The position numbers and the translations under genes were made by a program. The notes under the pieces are model-generated. The model did no database searches, was not told the origin of the DNA, and saw only the letters and a list, made by a program, of their open reading frames with translations. 64,000 nt of DNA from JAEUUM01 sp038326165 (lineage in GTDB: Bacteria > Bacteroidota > Bacteroidia > Chitinophagales > Saprospiraceae). The stretch spans positions 18,571-82,570 of the forward strand of contig JBBQJT010000008.1 of the NCBI GenBank assembly GCA_038326165.1, in the 5' to 3' direction. This document shows positions 10,001-18,872 of this stretch, in pieces; positions within the stretch are counted from its first letter, which is position 1; each line of letters opens with the position of its first letter.

Positions 10001-11440
10001 ACTGATACTGCATGCATTGTAATATGCAGCTCCAACGGATTCTGTGATACAACAACGCTAATCATTCATGTAGTTAAAGATGCCTATCCGGATACTTTGT
10101 ATTTCAATGTTGAACAAGGAAATTCATTGGTGTACTGCTTTGAATCCGATTCAATTGGTGGAAATATCACCTCAATCGTAAATATTTGTCCTAACATTTC
10201 GGGCAATAATGCAGCTTATTTCTATACCATTCAAGACTCTTGTATCACTATAGTTGGAATACTTGCAGGAGGTACGGACACTGCTTGTTTTGTGATTTGC
10301 AACGATATGGGTTATTGTGATACAGTTACTATGATAACAAGTGTCTTTAAAGTAACAGATCAAATCATATACGATACCTTGTTAATAAACTTTACTGATT
10401 CTACTTGTATATCCATCGCAGGCTTAGATCCCAATACCATAACAGTTACCAATGAATGCCTTGGATCATCTGGAACCGAGGTGAATTTTACAATAAATGA
10501 AATCACGCTATGCATTTTATATGATGGCTTGGCTCTTGGTAATGATACAGCATGTATTAAAATATCCGATGCATCTGGAAACACGATCAATACAACAATT
10601 ATTGTAACTGTTGTGCCACCATCACCTGATGTTTATATTGATACAATAGGTGCTGGAAATACAGAAATATTCTGTTTGGATCCAAGTGAATTGGCTGGAA
10701 ATATAGTAAGCGTGATCAATTTCTGTCCTGATGATAGTAATGGAAATATTTCAATAGTTATTAACAATACAACAGGATGTATTACTATAACTGGACTCGT
10801 ACCTGGCACAGATACTCTATGCCTACAATATTGCGATGACTTAGGGGTTTGCGATACAACCTATGCGTTTATTACGGTTCCTCTACCTCAGATTATACTA
10901 ATCGCAATTGATGATTTTGATTCTACTACTGTAAATACGCCAGTAATAATCAATGTTTTACCCAATGATATTCAACCTGGAGGAGCGACAGTAAGTGTTT
11001 TGCCAGTTTCTCAAGGAGGTGTTGGACCAATAAATGGTATTGTTACGCTTAACAACAATGGCACATTTACTTACACACCTAACAATGGATTCTGTGGAGT
11101 TGACAGTTTCAGCTATGTTTTGTGTTTGGGCACATTGTGTGATACAGCAATTGTAACAATCAATGTCAAATGTCCTGATGGTTTGGTGATTTATAATGGT
11201 TTCTCTCCTAACGGAGATGGTCAGAATGAAACCTTCACCATTGACGGTATTCAGAATTATCCAAACAACAATTTAAAAATCTACAATAGATGGGGTAATT
11301 TGGTTTACGATAAAGATAAATACAATAATGATTGGGGAGGAACTTGGGTCAGCGATCTCGTTCCAGATGGCACTTATTTCTATCTACTCGACCTAGGAAA
11401 CGGTGAAGTATTTAAAGGATACTTACAAATATTCAGATAA
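7001..11440 (+). CDS. Giant Cys-rich repeat surface protein with type B T9SS domain
   Basis: Secreted protein of about 1480 residues. I prefer the ATG at 7001, because MKSFVQLCILICLCLLFN starts a clean signal peptide; an in-frame ATG at 6968 adds eleven charged residues. A unique region is followed by twelve tandem domains of about 90 residues (DNA 7640-10895). Each carries about six cysteines in the order YC, NxCP, (L/F)C, (A/L)C, xC, CDT and ends in a strand like TIIFIVNV. A cadherin-like domain follows (DNA about 10905-11165). The C-terminus is a gliding-motility-type (type B) T9SS sorting domain with FSPNGDGQNETF, IYNRWGNLVYD and DGTYFYLLDLG. It should be exported by T9SS and displayed on the surface as a fibre or adhesin; ligand unknown. 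PorP/SprF and PorE-like genes follow directly. Confidence 0.9.
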   Translation: MKSFVQLCILICLCLLFNISESIGTTFYSSKLDTLNLPDSIFQFTNDCGAEAQICLGEGIDPFFLKVEVDGQEYFGNIGYCQEDTLFSYTLFTLFGGGNAGPYFLDSWSVNGQIYSGPFADVNELVALMNTNDSLGNWQYNPTTLLITGGVSGADYSLMTVTVLSLGGAKGFIGLNFGIQFSGASISLPVGKHEIILTDNLTNESDTSFIHLTCITPEIIEVDIPLVVTDTICFDLSQLTGPVASIENLCPDASGVNVFFQIVNGVCLEYTGIGVGVDTFCAKICDIHGICDTAKYIVNVFDKPSITTKIINIYELQDTILCIDLIGLTGNPVTIVNYCPDSSNDDAELIIGASTFCITLTGLTEGSDTACIQVCTDFGSCDTTIFIINVKPLPQKDTVFINVSAGKSIVYCLDLSEIDFNVTSFVNYCPDASGTDAIITIDTLSGCLTIAGIQPNTQDTACYVFCNDQLGICDTTIVIITIGAGNPPKIVDLTIEVGELTQYCIDTIGIPGMPVAIFNNCPFGSDGNADIVIDQSTFCVFALGLVPGVDSACIILCTDAGFCDTTIIKITVVENKLPQTITLNVYKGDTLSYCVNQNTLCSPIFSIDNACPGIINDNIVASINDSTLCIDFAGIEIGQDSLCLSLCCTSAICDTIIFIVNVLQKPNSDIVDITVEVGDSTTYCLDIANLCSPIIDIENLCPGSIPDNSSIEFDPNTLCINITGLSVGIDSLCLGINCGSVTDTLIIKINVINPQTNQTILVTVEKGDTLVYCFDQLTVCSPVLFLEDLCPGAIVDNSSISLDSNLCATIIGLVAGGQDSLCLAFCCANGCDTVTLIINVVEKPNPPTIVNLTIEVTDTIQYCIDISDLTTGVASIENICPTLNNGFTISSLDTTSLCFTFIGAVPNGQDIFCMVVCDSTGFCDTTVIFVNVLPKIITPEIVVLTVFEGDTISYCIDTTDLGGNIISIENICEGASGENAIVTIDSTTNCLNITGLLAFGTDTACIVICSSNGFCDTTTLIIHVVKDAYPDTLYFNVEQGNSLVYCFESDSIGGNITSIVNICPNISGNNAAYFYTIQDSCITIVGILAGGTDTACFVICNDMGYCDTVTMITSVFKVTDQIIYDTLLINFTDSTCISIAGLDPNTITVTNECLGSSGTEVNFTINEITLCILYDGLALGNDTACIKISDASGNTINTTIIVTVVPPSPDVYIDTIGAGNTEIFCLDPSELAGNIVSVINFCPDDSNGNISIVINNTTGCITITGLVPGTDTLCLQYCDDLGVCDTTYAFITVPLPQIILIAIDDFDSTTVNTPVIINVLPNDIQPGGATVSVLPVSQGGVGPINGIVTLNNNGTFTYTPNNGFCGVDSFSYVLCLGTLCDTAIVTINVKCPDGLVIYNGFSPNGDGQNETFTIDGIQNYPNNNLKIYNRWGNLVYDKDKYNNDWGGTWVSDLVPDGTYFYLLDLGNGEVFKGYLQIFR
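7640..10895 (+). repeat. Twelve in-frame tandem repeats of about 270 bp
   Basis: Twelve diverged repeats inside the surface-protein gene, each encoding about 90 residues. Units start at strands such as KIVDLTIEVG, TIVNLTIEV and EIVVLTVFEG and end at CDTTxxxVxV. Repeats 5-7 share a CSP variant at the second position (LCSPI or VCSPV), suggesting local duplication. Repeat 11 has lost several of the cysteines. Confidence 0.85.
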
Positions 11441-11469
11441 CAGAACAATCACAAATTCAAATCAATAAA

Positions 11470-12492
11470 ATGAAAAGTTTTTTTCATCAAATATTCAGAA
11501 ACGTGAACCAAGCAAAAAAACTATTAATAGCGGGAATCCTTCTTGTCTCTTACGTAACAGTAAATGCACAACAAGACCCGATGTTTACTAAATATATGTT
11601 CAATAGTCTTTGGTACAATCCAGCATATGCTGGTTCGAGTGATCACATGAATTTCAATTTAATCCATAGAAGTCAATGGATTGGTTTTCCCGGCGCTCCT
11701 CAGACTCAATCATTAACTCTGCATACTCCGTTAAGAAACGAACGCGTAGGTGTTGGTTTCAGTTTGGTAAATGATAAAGTTGGAGCGTTGAATAACCTCT
11801 ATGCTAATTTTGCATATGCATACCGAATTCCTGTAGGTTATGGCAATTTATCAATTGGCATGCAAGGGGGATTGAGTAATTTCACTGCCAATTGGGCGAA
11901 GTTGAATATCAAAGATCCAGATCCCAGCTTTCAAACACCTCTAAACACATTTCGTCCAAACTTTGGAGCTGGTTTGTATTATTACACAAGCAGATTTTAT
12001 GCTGGTTTAGGAGTGCCTCACCTCATTGAATACGATTTGTCACCTAAGACTGCTCAAGATGCCATTTATGCACGACAATATAGACATTACTATTTCAGCA
12101 TGGGAGGAGCCATCAATTTAAGTGGGCCAGACCTTGTTTTCAAGCCTAGTATTTTGGTTAAGAACGTAGGCTTGTTGAGTGGCATTAGTAAAGACACAGC
12201 TTTTCAGAGAATCAACGCTCCAACAGAAATTGATATTGATGCTAGCTTTTTGTTCTTTCAAACTTTATGGATTGGAGCAGCATACCGAACAGCTCTGCAA
12301 ATCAAGAATTCAAGCAATGATTCATTTGATCTCTGGGCTGCTTATTTTCTTGGCAACGGCTTGCGCATAGGACTTGCTTATGACTATCCTTTAACTAGAT
12401 TGAGACAACAAACCATAGGTTCATTCGAAATAATGTTGGGGTATGAGTTTGATTACAAAACCAGCCGAGTAGTTACCCCGAGATACTTCTAA
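11470..12492 (+). CDS. PorP/SprF-family T9SS outer-membrane protein
   Basis: 340-residue outer-membrane beta-barrel protein of the PorP/SprF family. It has a signal peptide (about 1-33, ending VNAQ) and the family-typical start QQDPMFTKYMFNSLWYNPAY, followed by GSSDHMNF, HRSQWIGFPGAP and alternating beta strands to the C-terminus. In Flavobacterium the SprF type is needed to secrete and attach its partner SprB, and PorP binds PorE. Because it begins 29 nt after a type B substrate and precedes a PorE-like gene by 39 nt, it is probably the dedicated outer-membrane partner of that substrate. It lacks a terminal aromatic residue motif but ends in VVTPRYF. Confidence 0.92.
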   Translation: MKSFFHQIFRNVNQAKKLLIAGILLVSYVTVNAQQDPMFTKYMFNSLWYNPAYAGSSDHMNFNLIHRSQWIGFPGAPQTQSLTLHTPLRNERVGVGFSLVNDKVGALNNLYANFAYAYRIPVGYGNLSIGMQGGLSNFTANWAKLNIKDPDPSFQTPLNTFRPNFGAGLYYYTSRFYAGLGVPHLIEYDLSPKTAQDAIYARQYRHYYFSMGGAINLSGPDLVFKPSILVKNVGLLSGISKDTAFQRINAPTEIDIDASFLFFQTLWIGAAYRTALQIKNSSNDSFDLWAAYFLGNGLRIGLAYDYPLTRLRQQTIGSFEIMLGYEFDYKTSRVVTPRYF

Positions 12493-12531
12493 ATTCCAGA
12501 CCGCAGTTTGAACTGCTCAAATTATAAAACA

Positions 12532-14985
12532 ATGAACAAAATATTTGTAAAATTTGCACTAATAATAGTCGTAGCTGTTCTTTCGTCCTCTCCATTAGAG
12601 GCACAAAAGGCCAAATTGCGAAGAGCAAGCAAAATGGTGCAAAATCTTAATTATGTTGATGCTATTAGGGTTTATAATGAAATCCTAAACAAAAAAGACA
12701 ACTCAGAAGCTAAAATCAATCTGGCGGACTGCTATCGTAAAATAAATGATTCTGAAAACGCTGAGTATTGGTATGGTCAAGTTGTCAGGCTTCCAGAAGC
12801 TCAGCCAGTTCACAGTCTCTACTATGGTGAAGCGCTTCAAAAGAATGGAAAATGCGATCAAGCAAAAGAATTTTTCAGCATTTACACCAAAGCGGTACCA
12901 GGCGATGTAAGAGGTCAAGAATTAGCAAAAGCCTGTGATAACCAAAAGGAACTAATGAGCAAAAACGAAGGAATATATCAAATAGAAAATCTTTCTTTTA
13001 ACTCTAATTTGGATGATTTTGGGCCAACTTTTTACAAAGAAGGTTTGGTATTTGCTTCGGAAAGGGACAAGGGATTTGCTGTCAAAAGAGAACATGCTTG
13101 GACTGGAAACCCATTTTTAGAGCTCTATAAAGTTGAAAGCAAAGGTCTGAATTCAACAACTTGTTCAACTCTCTCTTTCGGCAAAGCCGATAAATTTTCA
13201 TCAGAATTGAATACAAAGTATCATGAAGCTGCGGTTACTTTTAGTTCGGACCTAAAAGACATCTATTTCACTAGAAACAACTACTTCGAAGGCAAAACTG
13301 GAAAAAGCGATGATAGAAGTATCAAGCTTAAAATATATGAAGCACATCAACAAGGTGAAGCATACGGAGAAGCTGAAAGCATGCCTTTCAATAGTGATGA
13401 ATTCAGCACAGCTCACCCTAGCTTAACAGCTGATGGAAATACACTATACTTCTCTTCTGATATGCCAGGTGGTTATGGAGGGATGGATTTGTACAAGTCT
13501 ACCAAAGAAAACGGCAGATGGTCTCCAGCTTTTAATCTAGGCGTTCAAATAAATACAGAAGGAAATGAGCTTTTTCCTGTAATTCATAAATCCGGAAAAT
13601 TGTATTTCTCTTCGAATGGTCACAAAGGACTTGGAGGACTTGATATATACTCGGTTGATGTACTTGCTGATGGCAGCTTTTCAGTCCTCGAGAATATTGG
13701 ATTTCCGATCAACTCTACAGATGATGATTTTAGTTTGATATTGACAGATGATGGGTTTTGTGGGTTTTTCTCTTCTGATCGCACGGGTGGTGCAGGAAGA
13801 GATGATATTTACTCAATCAAGAAAATAGCAACACCTGCTGAAGTTTTGGTTTATGATGCCCTTACAAAACAGCCAATCGAAGGTGCAACAGTGAACAGCA
13901 CATGCAGAAACAATGAAAGAAGCACCAACATTGAGGGTAAAGCAAATTTCGACATAAAATTAGAAGAGTGTTGCGATTTGACTGCTTCCAAGGAAGGTTA
14001 CAACATCGCAAAAATTCAAGCTTGTGCCAAAGGATTAAATCTCGGCGATAAAATAGTTATAGAAATTCCACTTTTCAAAACCAAAAAATATGGCCTCGAA
14101 GGTGTAGTATTTGACCAGAGTACAGGATTACCACTTGCTGGAGCTGTAGTTTCAGTTGATGGAAACTGTAAGCCAGCGTATTCAAATTCTATTGTAACTG
14201 GACCTGACGGCAGATACTCAATTGAGATTCCAGAGGGTTGTTGCTACAATATAAAAGCGGAAAAATTAGACTTTCTTACAGATACCAAAGACAATCTTTG
14301 TACAAAGGATCTTTCAGATACTACCAAATTATTTGCAAATCTATTCTTGCAACCTATTATGGGAACTTCGGCAACAAGTACTGGTATAACCGTTATCAAA
14401 GATCCTAAAACTGGGCTTTGGGTTAACAAAGAAACCAATAAACCGGCAACTGGACTAATCAATGGTGTCAATTACCGCGAAGGAGAAATTGTTGGAAAAA
14501 GCACCATGTTCCAGACAAGTATTTTATCCAATGAACCAGGAAAACCTGTTGCCTATCTGTTAGACATTTACTACGATTTTGATAAATATGAGATTAGAGA
14601 AGAGTCTGAATCAGAATTGAACAAACTATTAAAACTCTTGAATGACAATTCTAAAATCATCGTTGAAATCTGTTCTTTCACAGATTCTAGAGGCTCCAAT
14701 ATATACAACAAGAAGCTTTCTCAAAATCGCGCTCAATCAGTAGTTACATGGTTAGCTAATAATGGTATATCAAAAGATAGAATTATTCCTAAAGGCTACG
14801 GTGAAACCTTACCTACCAATGGTTGTATTAATTTGGTGAAATGTGAAGAGAATAAGCATCAAATGAATAGAAGGACAGAATTCAAGGTTGTCGGTTGCAA
14901 AAATTGCAAAGATCCGAAAGAAGGAAAGATATCAAAACCTAACAAAAATACGAAAATTGACCCTTGTTTGAACTGCCCTTTCTAG
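12532..14985 (+). CDS. PorE-like TPR/PD40/carboxypeptidase-regulatory/OmpA protein
   Basis: Periplasmic protein of 817 residues built like PorE of T9SS: signal peptide (MNKIFVKFALIIVVAVL...), TPR-like helices (about 30-120), a PD40 beta-propeller (about 150-430, with repeats such as LYFSSDMPGGYGGMDLY and LYFSSNGHKGLGGLDIY), two carboxypeptidase-regulatory-like domains (about 440-610) and an OmpA peptidoglycan-binding domain (about 690-780, with YYDFDKYEIREES and DSRGSNIYNKKLSQNRAQ). It should link the PorP/SprF barrel to the cell wall. The start is the ATG at 12532; an in-frame TTG at 12508 gives a worse signal peptide. Unusual: a cysteine-rich tail with CKNC and CLNC pairs after the OmpA domain, and two Cys within the OmpA loop. 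Confidence 0.9.
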   Translation: MNKIFVKFALIIVVAVLSSSPLEAQKAKLRRASKMVQNLNYVDAIRVYNEILNKKDNSEAKINLADCYRKINDSENAEYWYGQVVRLPEAQPVHSLYYGEALQKNGKCDQAKEFFSIYTKAVPGDVRGQELAKACDNQKELMSKNEGIYQIENLSFNSNLDDFGPTFYKEGLVFASERDKGFAVKREHAWTGNPFLELYKVESKGLNSTTCSTLSFGKADKFSSELNTKYHEAAVTFSSDLKDIYFTRNNYFEGKTGKSDDRSIKLKIYEAHQQGEAYGEAESMPFNSDEFSTAHPSLTADGNTLYFSSDMPGGYGGMDLYKSTKENGRWSPAFNLGVQINTEGNELFPVIHKSGKLYFSSNGHKGLGGLDIYSVDVLADGSFSVLENIGFPINSTDDDFSLILTDDGFCGFFSSDRTGGAGRDDIYSIKKIATPAEVLVYDALTKQPIEGATVNSTCRNNERSTNIEGKANFDIKLEECCDLTASKEGYNIAKIQACAKGLNLGDKIVIEIPLFKTKKYGLEGVVFDQSTGLPLAGAVVSVDGNCKPAYSNSIVTGPDGRYSIEIPEGCCYNIKAEKLDFLTDTKDNLCTKDLSDTTKLFANLFLQPIMGTSATSTGITVIKDPKTGLWVNKETNKPATGLINGVNYREGEIVGKSTMFQTSILSNEPGKPVAYLLDIYYDFDKYEIREESESELNKLLKLLNDNSKIIVEICSFTDSRGSNIYNKKLSQNRAQSVVTWLANNGISKDRIIPKGYGETLPTNGCINLVKCEENKHQMNRRTEFKVVGCKNCKDPKEGKISKPNKNTKIDPCLNCPF

Positions 14986-15011
14986 TAAGTTGACTTGATT
15001 CATTTATTCGT

Positions 15012-15045
15012 AAAAAGACATTGGTACCAATCAATGTCTTTTTTT
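15012..15045 (+). terminator. Intrinsic terminator of the surface-protein operon
   Basis: AAAAAGACATTG (15012-15023) pairs with CAATGTCTTTTT (from 15032), followed by a T run. It ends the surface protein / PorP/SprF / PorE-like unit. Confidence 0.85.
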
Positions 15046-15113
15046 ATTTAGCCTATTTAGTAACATATATAAAAGATCTGTTATAAATTAGCACCTGAAT
15101 TACAATACCTACC

Positions 15114-17504
15114 ATGAAATACATAACTATTCTTACTATCGTTTTAGTAACGAGCTACTCTCTGCGCTCCCAATCTTTAATCAAAAAGGCAAATAAATTC
15201 TTTGATCTCAAGCAATATGATGAAGCAATTTTAAGCTATCAAAAAAATCTGGAAAAATTTCCTGCCGACATCCTTGGTCCTGCACAGATTGCTGAAGCAC
15301 ATTTCAGAACCGCAAACTACGAAGAAGCACTCAGATGGTGGGATAAAATCATCAACACTGAAGCAGTTAATTCAACAATGATGACACACTACGTCATGTC
15401 TTTGCAGTCTCTAGGAAGATTGGACGAAGGAAAAATATGGTCTAAAATTCTAGTCAAAATGGATTCAACTGCAGGAAATGATTGGTATAGAACATGTGAA
15501 CGTCCTCAAGTTATCCGACTAACAAGCCCAACTGTTGAAGTAAAATCAGAATACACTAACACACCTAGTAGAGATTTTGCCCCAAGTTTTAATAATAACA
15601 AGGTATTGTGGTCGGTGCCTGTCAGCGGAAAATCAGGCAAACAAATGGAGTTATTGTCATCTGATGCTGATCAAAATGGATTTTTAAAACCTGGCGCACC
15701 TTACCATCCTGCCTTACAAAAGCAATTTAACGATGTTCCATTGAGTTTCACTCCAGATGGAAGAACAGTTATTTTTACAAAAGGAGAATGGCTCGAAAAC
15801 CACCGACCATTATCTGATAACGCAAGAAATCTAACACTCTATTCTGCTACAGTAAATGATCAAGGCAAGTGGGTTAATATTCAAAAGCTACCATTCAATG
15901 GCAATTATAATTGCACGTGGCCATTATTGGCAGACTTTGGTCAAAAATTATATTTTTCATCCGATAAGCCCGGAGGCAAAGGAGGATTTGATATTTACGT
16001 TTCGCAAAAATTTGGTGAAACTTGGTCAGTTCCCGCTAGTGTTGGAGAAGGAATCAATAGCGCTTATGATGAAATCTCTCCCAGTCTTTTGGGGCAATTT
16101 CTTTATTATTCTTCAAATGGTCCAGGTGGATGGGGCGGTTTCGACGTATGCCAAGCACAAAGAATTGATGGTAAATGGGAAAACGGAAAAGTGCTTGACA
16201 ATGGAGTCAACAGCACATACGATGATTATGCTTTGACATGGGATTTAGTAAGAAATCTCGGCTATATGGTGTCTAACCGAGCAGATGGAAAAGGCCTCGA
16301 TGATATCTACCGAGTACGTTACGTTTCCCAACCATTTACAGTTCAAATAAAAGATAAAAAAGGAGAACCAATATCTGGCGCAATATTCGACGGTAGAAAA
16401 TGTGGGTTACAATTACTCAATTCAGATATAAACGGACAAATAAAATTTTCACAACTGCCAAAACCAGAATGCATTTGTAAAATATCACTGGAAAAATACA
16501 TTGATCAAGAACTTTCACTTCAAAGAAATGAAGTAGTTTTCGGTGGTAACGTTGATGTAATTCTAGAAAAGGCAAATATCAAAGTCAAAATAAATGCAAC
16601 AGATAACAGTACTGGAAAACTGATGCCTGACGCTGATTTTGTCTTGAATGCCAGTCCAGCCAATTCTGAATTCAAATCAATAAATGCAGTTGGCAGTATT
16701 ACGACAGAATTGCCCCGTAAACTTTCTTATTTTGTAAAATGTACATCCAAAGGTTTTTTACCAGAAGCAAAGTTGATTCAACTAAAGGATGTGGAATCGG
16801 ATGACTTTACATTGAATATTGATATGACTCCATCAACATTTTCTGCCAAGAAAGCTGATGTAGTATCAGATGAACCTCAGAAAGTTGTACCGACGGCTTC
16901 AGAACAATCTGGAGAATATGCGCTTCAATTAGGTGCAATTGTAGCATCTAATCCTCCATCATTAAATGCGTACCAGGCACTATTGCCTCAAAAAACTTTT
17001 TACACCCTAACGGAAAACAACATTACTAAAATTCGCGTTGGATTTTATGATACAAAAGAACAAGCTGTAGCTGCACTTACTGAGCTTGAAAAAACTAAAG
17101 GTGTCAAAGGGTTTGTAGTTCGTGACGCAAAAAATGCTCCAAAAAAGAAAGAAAGTAAAACAACTGAAGCTCCCAATTCTGTTGAAAAAGCTGAACTTAA
17201 AGCTGCTCCAGTTATTGCTGACACGAAATCTATAACGGCAAGTAAGCCAAAAGAAATTTTGCCACCACCAGCAGATAATTTTAGAGTTAGAATTGCTGCT
17301 GTGAGAACCATACATGAAGAGGAACTTACGAAATTAGGTTTGTTCGGGACAGTCATCACCGAACCAAGAGGTGCATTCACTGCAATTTTCCTAGGTTATT
17401 TTGCTGAAAAAAGCGAAGCCTCTACTTGTCTTAAAAAAGTACTCGCCGAAGGTTACAAAGATGCTTACGTTGCTAAGAAACGTGGAAAAGATTGGGTGAA
17501 GTAG
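15114..17504 (+). CDS. PorE-like paralogue ending in two SPOR-like domains
   Basis: Exported protein of 796 residues sharing the front end of the preceding OmpA protein: signal peptide, TPR region (about 20-130), PD40 propeller (about 140-400, with LYFSSDKPGGKGGFDIYV and LYYSSNGPGGWGGFDV) and regulatory-like beta domains (about 405-580). Instead of an OmpA domain it ends with a SPOR-like domain (about 600-675, YALQLGAIV ... IRVGFYDTKEQAVAAL), a Lys/Ala/Pro linker and a second SPOR-like segment (about 722-796, FRVRIAAV ... AIFLGYFAEKSEAS). SPOR domains bind denuded septal peptidoglycan in other bacteria. It has its own upstream region after a terminator. The role is inferred: a cell-wall anchor at sites lacking stem peptides. 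Confidence 0.8.
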   Translation: MKYITILTIVLVTSYSLRSQSLIKKANKFFDLKQYDEAILSYQKNLEKFPADILGPAQIAEAHFRTANYEEALRWWDKIINTEAVNSTMMTHYVMSLQSLGRLDEGKIWSKILVKMDSTAGNDWYRTCERPQVIRLTSPTVEVKSEYTNTPSRDFAPSFNNNKVLWSVPVSGKSGKQMELLSSDADQNGFLKPGAPYHPALQKQFNDVPLSFTPDGRTVIFTKGEWLENHRPLSDNARNLTLYSATVNDQGKWVNIQKLPFNGNYNCTWPLLADFGQKLYFSSDKPGGKGGFDIYVSQKFGETWSVPASVGEGINSAYDEISPSLLGQFLYYSSNGPGGWGGFDVCQAQRIDGKWENGKVLDNGVNSTYDDYALTWDLVRNLGYMVSNRADGKGLDDIYRVRYVSQPFTVQIKDKKGEPISGAIFDGRKCGLQLLNSDINGQIKFSQLPKPECICKISLEKYIDQELSLQRNEVVFGGNVDVILEKANIKVKINATDNSTGKLMPDADFVLNASPANSEFKSINAVGSITTELPRKLSYFVKCTSKGFLPEAKLIQLKDVESDDFTLNIDMTPSTFSAKKADVVSDEPQKVVPTASEQSGEYALQLGAIVASNPPSLNAYQALLPQKTFYTLTENNITKIRVGFYDTKEQAVAALTELEKTKGVKGFVVRDAKNAPKKKESKTTEAPNSVEKAELKAAPVIADTKSITASKPKEILPPPADNFRVRIAAVRTIHEEELTKLGLFGTVITEPRGAFTAIFLGYFAEKSEASTCLKKVLAEGYKDAYVAKKRGKDWVK

Positions 17505-17524
17505 TATATAGATAATCCATATTT

Positions 17525-17563
17525 AAAAATGGTCTAGAAAATTTATTCTAGACCATTTTTTTT
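17525..17563. terminator. Bidirectional intrinsic terminator
   Basis: ATGGTCTAGAA and TTCTAGACCAT form a perfect stem flanked by A-rich and T-rich runs. It lies between the convergent SPOR protein and aspartate kinase genes, so it can serve both strands. Confidence 0.85.
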
Positions 17564-17567
17564 GCAA

Positions 17568-18848
17568 CTATTTCTCCTTAAGTTTAGGAAACTGCTTGGT
17601 AACCATCTGAACAGTATTGCTCAATCGTTCTTCAATAATTACTGTTCTGCCTTCTTTCAATTCATGAAGTGTAGTTTCATCAAAATGTCGAACGGTGATC
17701 AGCTGAAGTCCTTCGTCCTTTGTGATAATATAATCCTTAGCCAGCGCTTCTATTGCGCCTTTCAAACGATCAACATCATTAGGAACACAAGCCACAAAAC
17801 TCAAAGCAGTATTCTGCATCATGTTAACGAAAATACGGTGACTAGCAAATAGATTGAATAAAAAACCCAAATGGTGTTCAACTATAAATGAATAATCATT
17901 GGGAGTAATATAAAGTAAGGTTTGATCTTCTTCTACCATGACCATAGGCGGATATTTTGCGTCAAAATCACCTGATATGGTAGTTCCAATAATACCTGGA
18001 TTCAAAAAAGAACGAACCAATAATGGAATATTTTTTCTTTGAAGTGGCTGGATGGTTTTTGGGTGAATCACCGAAGCTCCGTAATAAGTCATTTCAATAG
18101 CTTCTCTATATGAAAGCCTCTCTAGCAATATAGCATTCTCAAACCTGCGTGGGTCAGCATTCAAGACTCCTGGTACGTCCTTCCAGATGGTTTGAGACTC
18201 AGCATCCAAACAAAAGCACAGTATAGCTGCACTGTAATCTGAGCCTTCTCTACCCAATGTAGTTGTATTGTTGTCATCAGTCCCTCCAATAAAACCTTGA
18301 GTAATGACATAATCATGGTTTTGATGTGCCAAGCTTATAGCCTTTTTAACTGCCGGAACCGTTTTTTCCCAGTTGATACGCGATTCTCTGTAGGTTTCAT
18401 CCGTTCTGATAATATCTCTTGCATCTACCCATTCAGTAGTCAACCCCCTGTGATTCATGTAAGCATGCATAATCCTGGAACTGACCAATTCTCCGATACT
18501 TACTATTTGATCATAAACATAATCAAAACTGTCTTTGGGATCCTCCTCCAGAATCCAATCTATTTCAACGAATAAATCATTGACGGTCTTAAGAACAGAA
18601 TGAGCCTCCCCTAATAATTCAGTTATTAAAGTAGTATGGTTGGATTTGAAAGTATCAAAGTAGTGACCTGCCTCACCTGTTTTCTTGAAATAATTACTGA
18701 CCACCAATTCCAATAAATTTGTTGTCTTACCTATTGCAGAGACAACAACAACTGCAGGTGGATTCCCATATTCCGTTAAAATATCCACGACATTTTTCAT
18801 GCTAGCCGCATCCTTGATTGAAGAACCACCAAATTTATGAACCCGCAT
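17568..18848 (-). CDS. Aspartate kinase, monofunctional
   Basis: 426-residue aspartokinase, which phosphorylates L-aspartate in the first step to Lys, Thr, Met and diaminopimelate. The N-terminal KFGGSS motif (residues 5-10) is intact, as are the DYSAAILC and IWKDVPGVLNADPR segments of the amino-acid kinase fold. The C-terminal 120 residues form ACT-type regulatory segments (LLYITPNDYSFIVEHHLGFL onwards), so feedback control by an end-product amino acid is likely. Length fits a single-function enzyme, with no homoserine dehydrogenase fusion. No other pathway genes adjoin it. Confidence 0.93.
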   Translation of the reverse strand: MRVHKFGGSSIKDAASMKNVVDILTEYGNPPAVVVVSAIGKTTNLLELVVSNYFKKTGEAGHYFDTFKSNHTTLITELLGEAHSVLKTVNDLFVEIDWILEEDPKDSFDYVYDQIVSIGELVSSRIMHAYMNHRGLTTEWVDARDIIRTDETYRESRINWEKTVPAVKKAISLAHQNHDYVITQGFIGGTDDNNTTTLGREGSDYSAAILCFCLDAESQTIWKDVPGVLNADPRRFENAILLERLSYREAIEMTYYGASVIHPKTIQPLQRKNIPLLVRSFLNPGIIGTTISGDFDAKYPPMVMVEEDQTLLYITPNDYSFIVEHHLGFLFNLFASHRIFVNMMQNTALSFVACVPNDVDRLKGAIEALAKDYIITKDEGLQLITVRHFDETTLHELKEGRTVIIEERLSNTVQMVTKQFPKLKEK

Positions 18849-18864
18849 CTCAGTAATTTTTGTG

Positions 18865-18872
18865 CAAAAATA
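18865..18872 (-). promoter_or_regulatory. Possible -7 element for aspartate kinase
   Basis: TATTTTTG on the minus strand, 17 nt before the ATG. A TTG lies upstream but about 27 nt away, longer than usual. Confidence 0.3.

Noticed and set aside
7640..10895. CRISPR array or DNA-level satellite suggested by regular spacing
   Set aside because: The period is about 270 bp, is in frame and diverges at DNA level; it is a protein-domain repeat.
15856..16236. 126-codon second-frame reading inside the SPOR-like protein gene
   Set aside because: Overlaps the PD40 propeller, whose frame is clearly the coding one.
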